Under the pieces are notes generated by a model, which was given only the letters and a program-made list of their open reading frames with translations, searched no databases and was not told where the DNA came from. From positions 1 to 64,000 of the forward strand of contig DIXP01000089.1 of the NCBI GenBank assembly GCA_002436065.1: DNA of 64,000 nt, in the 5' to 3' direction. The stretch is from Chloroflexi bacterium UBA6077 (GTDB taxonomy: Bacteria > Chloroflexota > UBA6077). Both the position numbers and the translations under genes were made by a program. Positions 62,301 to 64,000 of the stretch are shown here, in pieces. Position 1 is the first letter of the stretch; each line of letters opens with the position of its first letter.

Positions 62301-62375
62301 CCGGAGGTTGCGCTGGAAGACGATGGGCGCAGTCACACGGTCATCATCAGGCTCGGTCCTGGCAGCGGGCCATAG
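53367..62375 (+). CDS. ndvB: Cyclic beta-1,2-glucan synthase (NdvB/ChvB-like, GT84-GH94)
   Basis: About 3,002 residues from TTG 53367; the open frame extends to GTG 53235 but that extension is unlike the protein start. Two N-terminal TM helices (~residues 60-130) precede a long helical region. A GT84 glycosyltransferase follows (TLVVVPTLLVSSRSIQKDLE, then LVITLDADTQLPHGTARRLI near residue 775 and VRGDWQIAAWC), with further TM helices around 975-1150. A glycoamylase-like domain comes next (GTMFEYLMPMLLTRSYRHTL, QQGVPWGISESAF, GYYESIDYT). Two carbohydrate-binding/GH94 halves follow, with GDWNDGLNRVG holding the catalytic Asp near residue 2,676. It makes and closes linear beta-1,2-glucan into rings for osmoprotection and export. 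The protein is slightly longer than the ~2,830 residues of Rhizobiales ChvB. Confidence 0.95.
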   Translation: MSWIGKKAAQALVLGSYPDLESGRLALRSLRRSSFRHAAAVYGLPGGRVVVEGNNPSQLLSALGGGLLAIAAVAVYILLAQMHLLPDVFEWTTIAPLVAVAALAGWLLSRRLGFRVRNSVLDRYRRWVTTGEMLVIVQVEVHQSRAVLALLRETEGALPATFISRPHRDIPGRVTEFQRQERFSPERLKLHAAWLAGRHAGALQTRRPQPLWNRLRDCERIVDAITLDLAQAVQLEQRISVSAEWLLDNAYVIQRQIADVRRNLSRQLYDVLPTLEIGPHQGEPRAYDLAAQVVVHTDAELDEQDLVDFLLAYQQVSPLTMSELWALPLLLRLALLESLSYLAARIDEQQHEFEWADFWANRLLVAARRTPDRLLFTLAELAREHPDPSTVFADRLMSQLQGESLALGPVLAWLELKWGQPVPAAILQEERRHAADQATIANGIGSLRLLARLDWSDVFEQINLVEESLRSEPADVYRRMDFGTRDRYRHVVEEIARHSPASELEIARTAIELSSAADGVCPGHVGYYLIDAGRRLLESRVGYRPTASQRFCLGILRWPATEYLGSIALGTALVLAIPLVMGASLGADSSQLLALTALCLLALVPASELAVQTVNFVVATELHPEPLPKLSFDDGVPEEWRTLVVVPTLLVSSRSIQKDLEQLEIRYLANRDANLRFALLADPVDAPERDMPEDAALVEVAVRGIDELNGRYAGSHFGLFFRPRRWSETEQCWMGWERKRGKLEELNAWLLGEGGSSPDLLRPIAGDPSQLQGTRLVITLDADTQLPHGTARRLIGTLAHPLNRPRLAPDGRRVSGGYTVIQPRVSPSLPSATATRFSRVFADSIGLDPYSHVVSDLYQDLTGEGSYYGKGIYDVETFHRMLGGRFPPATLLSHDLLEGAYVKVGMATDIELFDAFPSSYLADTQRQHRWVRGDWQIAAWCGGSVPAEVDRREPNPLGALNRWKLLDNLRRSLFPATSVGLLLAGWLLFPSLAAPASLLVGLDLLLPPALRLVAWVPSQPRAVLASGRAWREQGIVWLRALLGVVLLPHQAMVTLDAIARTLFRSLVSRRDLLEWQTYRAGSRGARAGNRLLAWQLALISLSSLGLGAVLLLASSATLFIAAPFLLLWMLSPAAVAWLGASRKPRPEQLLADSDRQRLRRTARETWRYFDDFVGPKTNWLPPDNYQEAPRTELAERTSPTNVGLWLLATLAAHDLGYITPDQVVERGRATLDTLERLERFEGHLLNWYHTRTLEPLLPRYVSTVDSGNLLASLWTLAQGYREMLLRPRLGPEALRGLEDTLAPALAHGWSVADLPRRVDAGRIGNLLRELSRLFANPPDQAEGVVGRLRAAVGPAHELARALGDRSSAKPGQPAEGEESAAAYWAIQVERQLLAWLDVADREGLQSSAKFAAELEGLITRVEDLAEAMNLRFLYDTKRRLFTIGYNVSDRHFDTSYYDLLASEARIASLVAIARGDVPAEHWFALGRTFGKAQDHRVLFSWSGTMFEYLMPMLLTRSYRHTLLDEALREAVGLQVDYGRQQGVPWGISESAFATTDVNQIYQYQAFGVPGLGLKRGLADDLVVAPYATFLASMVDPKAALANLRWLDRLGLRGDYGYYESIDYTRRRQPKGGHGVIVHTYMVHHLGMTLLALDNVLNAGIMQGRFHSDPRVQAVEPLLFEQAPVAPLLVEAIERGEAPLRLSAVAPVELAAPLDAPAPATQLLGNGTYTVMVTSTGGGFSRWHDLDITRWRADTTLDAHGFFCYVKDQDRGMVWSTTYQPVGKPASRYLTSFSSDRVEFERRDFGIGVTTEIGVSPEDAVEVRYLTVANYSNRRRRLELTSYAELALAPHGADLAHPAFSKLFVETEALPAENALLARRKPRSPQEPQVCAIHLLAMPVSPKLAVAARGYETDRARFLGRGRSLENPLEIEKELSGSTGSVLDPIFSLRCELALDPGERVELAFATGAAESRESAVALIEKYRDLHTAHRALEAATSQGQTAARQLGVTADDLRRFQQLAGPLLYPSARLRASERQLRRNRLGQAGLWAHGISGDLPILLVSLCDRRDMEVVREALLAHAYWRLLGFRADLVILNEEASGYEQPLQADLRRVIQRHAPYTPLDQPGGIFLRPAEKLPEDDLALLFAVARVVLVAARGPLVQQLAITAEVTELPPPLTVGRRADEEPSAQLPFLELPYFNGLGGFTPDGREYAIYLGPGTHTPAPWVNVTANPNFGALVSESGAGFAWAENSQANRLTPWSNDPVIDPPGEAIYIRDEQLGVFWTPTAAPIRELDAYRARHGQGYTLFEHNSHALEQELVTFVPLDDAGGVPVRVQRLRLRNRSSHRRRLSVFAYVDWVLGSSREDTQMHVVTSWDAGSRTLLARNSYHPDFGSRVAFASASPLPQSYTADRTEFLGRNGSYTRPTALLRRALSGQAGAGFDPCAALQVVVEIDPGQEAEVTFLTGEAADTAEVQRLVERFRDPIRVDQALQETRSWWDHLLETIQVETPDLSVNFLLNRWLLYQALSCRIWARSAFYQSGGAVGFRDQLQDSLALLYAVPEIARQQILAAASRQFVEGDVQHWWHPESGAGVRTRISDDLLWLPYATAQYVRVTGDTEILNETVPFLEGRGLSVDEPEAYFAPVVSLEAGSLLDHCRRAIGKGLTAGPHGLPLIGTGDWNDGLNRVGAAGRGESVWLAWFLADVLGSFAELLERCGQGEEARECRGRAERLVSAVEEHGWDGEWYRRAYFDDGTPLGSRESEEAKIDSLPQSWAAISGAGDPARTERALRAVEEQLVRSAEGLVLLFTPPFDKSPVDPGYVKGYPPGVRENGGQYTHAALWVALALARLGEGDRAVAILRLLNPVEHARTPEAVERYRIEPYVVAADVYSLEDHVGQGGWSWYTGSASWMYRVWIEEVLGFNLRGNLLRLDPAIPSHWQGFTLRYRFRSTHYEVRVKNPDRVSRGVAWVEIDGRRRPGPEVALEDDGRSHTVIIRLGPGSGP

Positions 62376-62561
62376 CCACCCGGAGCAACAAGCTCGCGGT
62401 ACTGTTAGTGCAGTTATGGGCTATTCGTGGAAGTTGCTCGATCATGCCAATATTGGGGCAAGTTGTCACAGTCCCTGTCCGCCGCGGTAACAGCACGTTC
62501 ACCCGGCGTGCCCTATGCAGACTTGCGTCTCCAGGTCGCGTAGTCCACCCGGGAGTGCCAT

Positions 62562-62966
62562 ATGCGGGATGAACGGAAGACCAAGGAAGAACCGGCCACC
62601 GAGCTCGCCAGGCTGCGCCGCAAGGTCGCCGAGTTGGAGGTGGCTCTCCAGCAGGCCGAGGAGGATTGCGCCCGGGCCACCGCCCGCTTTAGCGATCTCC
62701 AGAAGGTAGAGCTGCTGGAGCAGGAGAGCCATCTCTTCGCCGATAGCATCGTGCAGACGGTGCTGGAACCGCTCATGGTGCTCGATGAGGAGCTGCGGGT
62801 CAGGATGGCCAACCGCTCCTTCTACGAAACGTTCCAGGTGACACTGGAGGAAACGAGCATCTGGATTTCACAATCGGTTCTCGAAGGTCCCAGAGTTCAC
62901 CTGTATTGGACTCCTCGTTCCCGAGGAGGGCCTGGACTACGGCTTGCAGCAGTACGCACTCATTGA
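62562..62966 (+). pseudogene. Truncated PAS-domain gene
   Basis: The first ~45 residues form a coiled coil (TELARLRRKVAELEVALQQA then EEDCARATARF). Residues ~60-95 begin a PAS domain as found in CheB/CheR-linked or kinase proteins (SIVQTVLEPLMVLDEELRVR then MANRSFYETFQVTLEET). After VTLEET the family sequence stops and ~35 unrelated residues lead to a stop. A deletion or frameshift has removed the rest. GGGAG lies before ATG 62562. Confidence 0.65.
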
Positions 62967-63053
62967 TGAGGCCCCGTGACCGGTACGGGAGAGCCTCCTG
63001 GGCGCACGAGGGCAAGCCATCGCCGATGGTGAAATGAACGCTGGAGGAGTGAG

Positions 63054-63965
63054 ATGAGTTCCACGGAAAGCATGCCCTATCGGACGCTGGGCCGCACCGG
63101 GGAGCGAGTCTCTCTCATCGGCCTGGGGGGATTCCACCTCGGGAGGCCCACCGAGCAGGAGGCGGTCAGGATCGTTCGCACGGCCCTCGACAACGGAGTC
63201 AACTTCCTCGACAACGCCTGGGACTACAACGATGGTCAGAGCGAAATCCGGGTGGGCAAAGCCCTCAAGGATGGCTACCGGGCACGCGCCTTCGTCATGA
63301 CCAAGATCGACGCTCGGACCAAACAGGTTGCCATCCATCAGATCGAGGAATCCCTCCACCGCCTCCAGGTGGACACCATCGACCTGCTACAGTTCCATGA
63401 GGTCATCCGGCCGCAAGACGCCGACATCGTCTTCTCGCCGGACGGCGCCATTGAGGCGGCCCTGGAGGCGAAGAGGGCGGGCAAGATCCGATACATCGGC
63501 TTCACGGGGCACAAGGACCCGGATATCCACCTCAGAATGCTGAACACTGCCTTCGCCCACGGCTTCAATTTCGACACGGTTCAGATGCCGCTCAACGTGA
63601 TGGACCCCCACTACCGCAGCTTCGAGAAGCAGGTTCTGCCGGTGCTGGTCCAGCATGGGATAGGCGTCCTGGGGATGAAACCGATCGGAGACGCGATCTT
63701 CCTGCGCAGCCTGGTCGTCACTCCGATTGAGTGCCTGCACTACTCGATGAACCTTCCGACCTCGGTGGTCATCACGGGTTGCGAGTCCATGGAAATCCTG
63801 CACCAGGCGCTGGAAGCGGCCCGGACCTTCCGGCCCCTGACGCCGGAGAAGGTCTCGGCGCTCCTCGCCAAGACGGCCAAGGTCGCCTCCCAAGGGGAGT
63901 TTGAACTCTACAAGACGAGCCAGTTCTTCGACAGCACTCACTACCACCCCGAGTGGCTGGCCTGA
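63054..63965 (+). CDS. Aldo/keto reductase
   Basis: This 303-residue TIM-barrel oxidoreductase has the N-terminal strand MPYRTLGRTGERVSLIGLGG then FHLG, the catalytic Asp/Tyr region NFLDNAWDYNDGQSE, the Lys in FVMTKIDART, and the His in IDLLQFHEVIRP, completing the Asp-Tyr-Lys-His set. A NADPH-binding loop appears in the C-terminal third (TSVVITGCESMEILHQAL). ATG 63054 has GGAGGAG upstream. It is the last complete gene in the window. Confidence 0.9.
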   Translation: MSSTESMPYRTLGRTGERVSLIGLGGFHLGRPTEQEAVRIVRTALDNGVNFLDNAWDYNDGQSEIRVGKALKDGYRARAFVMTKIDARTKQVAIHQIEESLHRLQVDTIDLLQFHEVIRPQDADIVFSPDGAIEAALEAKRAGKIRYIGFTGHKDPDIHLRMLNTAFAHGFNFDTVQMPLNVMDPHYRSFEKQVLPVLVQHGIGVLGMKPIGDAIFLRSLVVTPIECLHYSMNLPTSVVITGCESMEILHQALEAARTFRPLTPEKVSALLAKTAKVASQGEFELYKTSQFFDSTHYHPEWLA

Positions 63966-64000
63966 GCAAACCCGGTTACCGACGGCTGGTGGGCTCGACT

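Overview
The window is GC-rich, densely coded bacterial chromosome. The gene mix fits a Chloroflexota-like or similarly deep-branching, GC-rich bacterium: a single ~3,000-residue cyclic-glucan synthase, extracytoplasmic proteins with lipobox signals, many GTG/TTG starts, PIG-L and PHP enzymes, foldback repeats in most intergenic spaces, and broken toxin and restriction genes. The phylum is inference. No rRNA or universal marker gene is present; two intact tRNAs and one tRNA relic are.

Region 1 (1-11.6 kb) is an integrative element. It starts with two tandem tyrosine recombinases, the first cut by the window edge, and a two-unit CRISPR-like repeat. A leftward phage/plasmid-type module follows: HTH excisionase, RepA-like ATPase, iteron-like repeats, primase, TubC-N-like protein, SSB, a protein with a pseudokinase-like domain, a terminase-small-like HTH protein and a small membrane protein. 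A rightward CGNR-type zinc protein and a large integrase close it. The integrase abuts the 3' end of a tRNA(CAU) gene, a classical attachment site.

Region 2 (11.6-20 kb) is housekeeping: RNase PH, a TPR protein, an NAD-dependent epimerase, a DUF192 lipoprotein, a GIY-YIG nuclease inside its own inverted repeats, a PcrA/UvrD helicase, a PIG-L deacetylase and tRNA-Met.

Region 3 (20-29.8 kb) is a decayed accessory island. It lies between intact tRNA-Met and a tRNA 3'-half relic that is followed by excisionase and integrase remnants. It holds an MNT/HEPN pair, a gutted HsdR, a DprA-like gene, a UGSC-family gene whose in-frame TGA probably encodes selenocysteine, its larger partner, two PIN-toxin relics, and a two-gene STAS/GHKL-ATPase module.

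Region 4 (29.8-47.6 kb) is phosphorus metabolism. A dienelactone-hydrolase-like enzyme and a radical-SAM/SPASM protein with a SEC-C tail precede a twelve-gene leftward C-P lyase operon, phnCEDGHIJKLM plus a hexapeptide acyltransferase and a PHP phosphoesterase in place of PhnP. Its PhnJ has only one cysteine and so lacks the known iron-sulfur ligands. Upstream of phnC are six 11-bp-phased TTAACA-like repeats. A similar four-repeat box precedes a rightward metallophosphoesterase/PHP operon, so both look like one phosphate-starvation regulon. A collapsed ABC transporter follows.

Region 5 (47.7-64 kb) has a CPA1 Na+/H+ antiporter, two small zinc-ribbon paralogues, a PAS/GAF histidine kinase, the giant cyclic beta-1,2-glucan synthase, a truncated PAS gene and an aldo/keto reductase.
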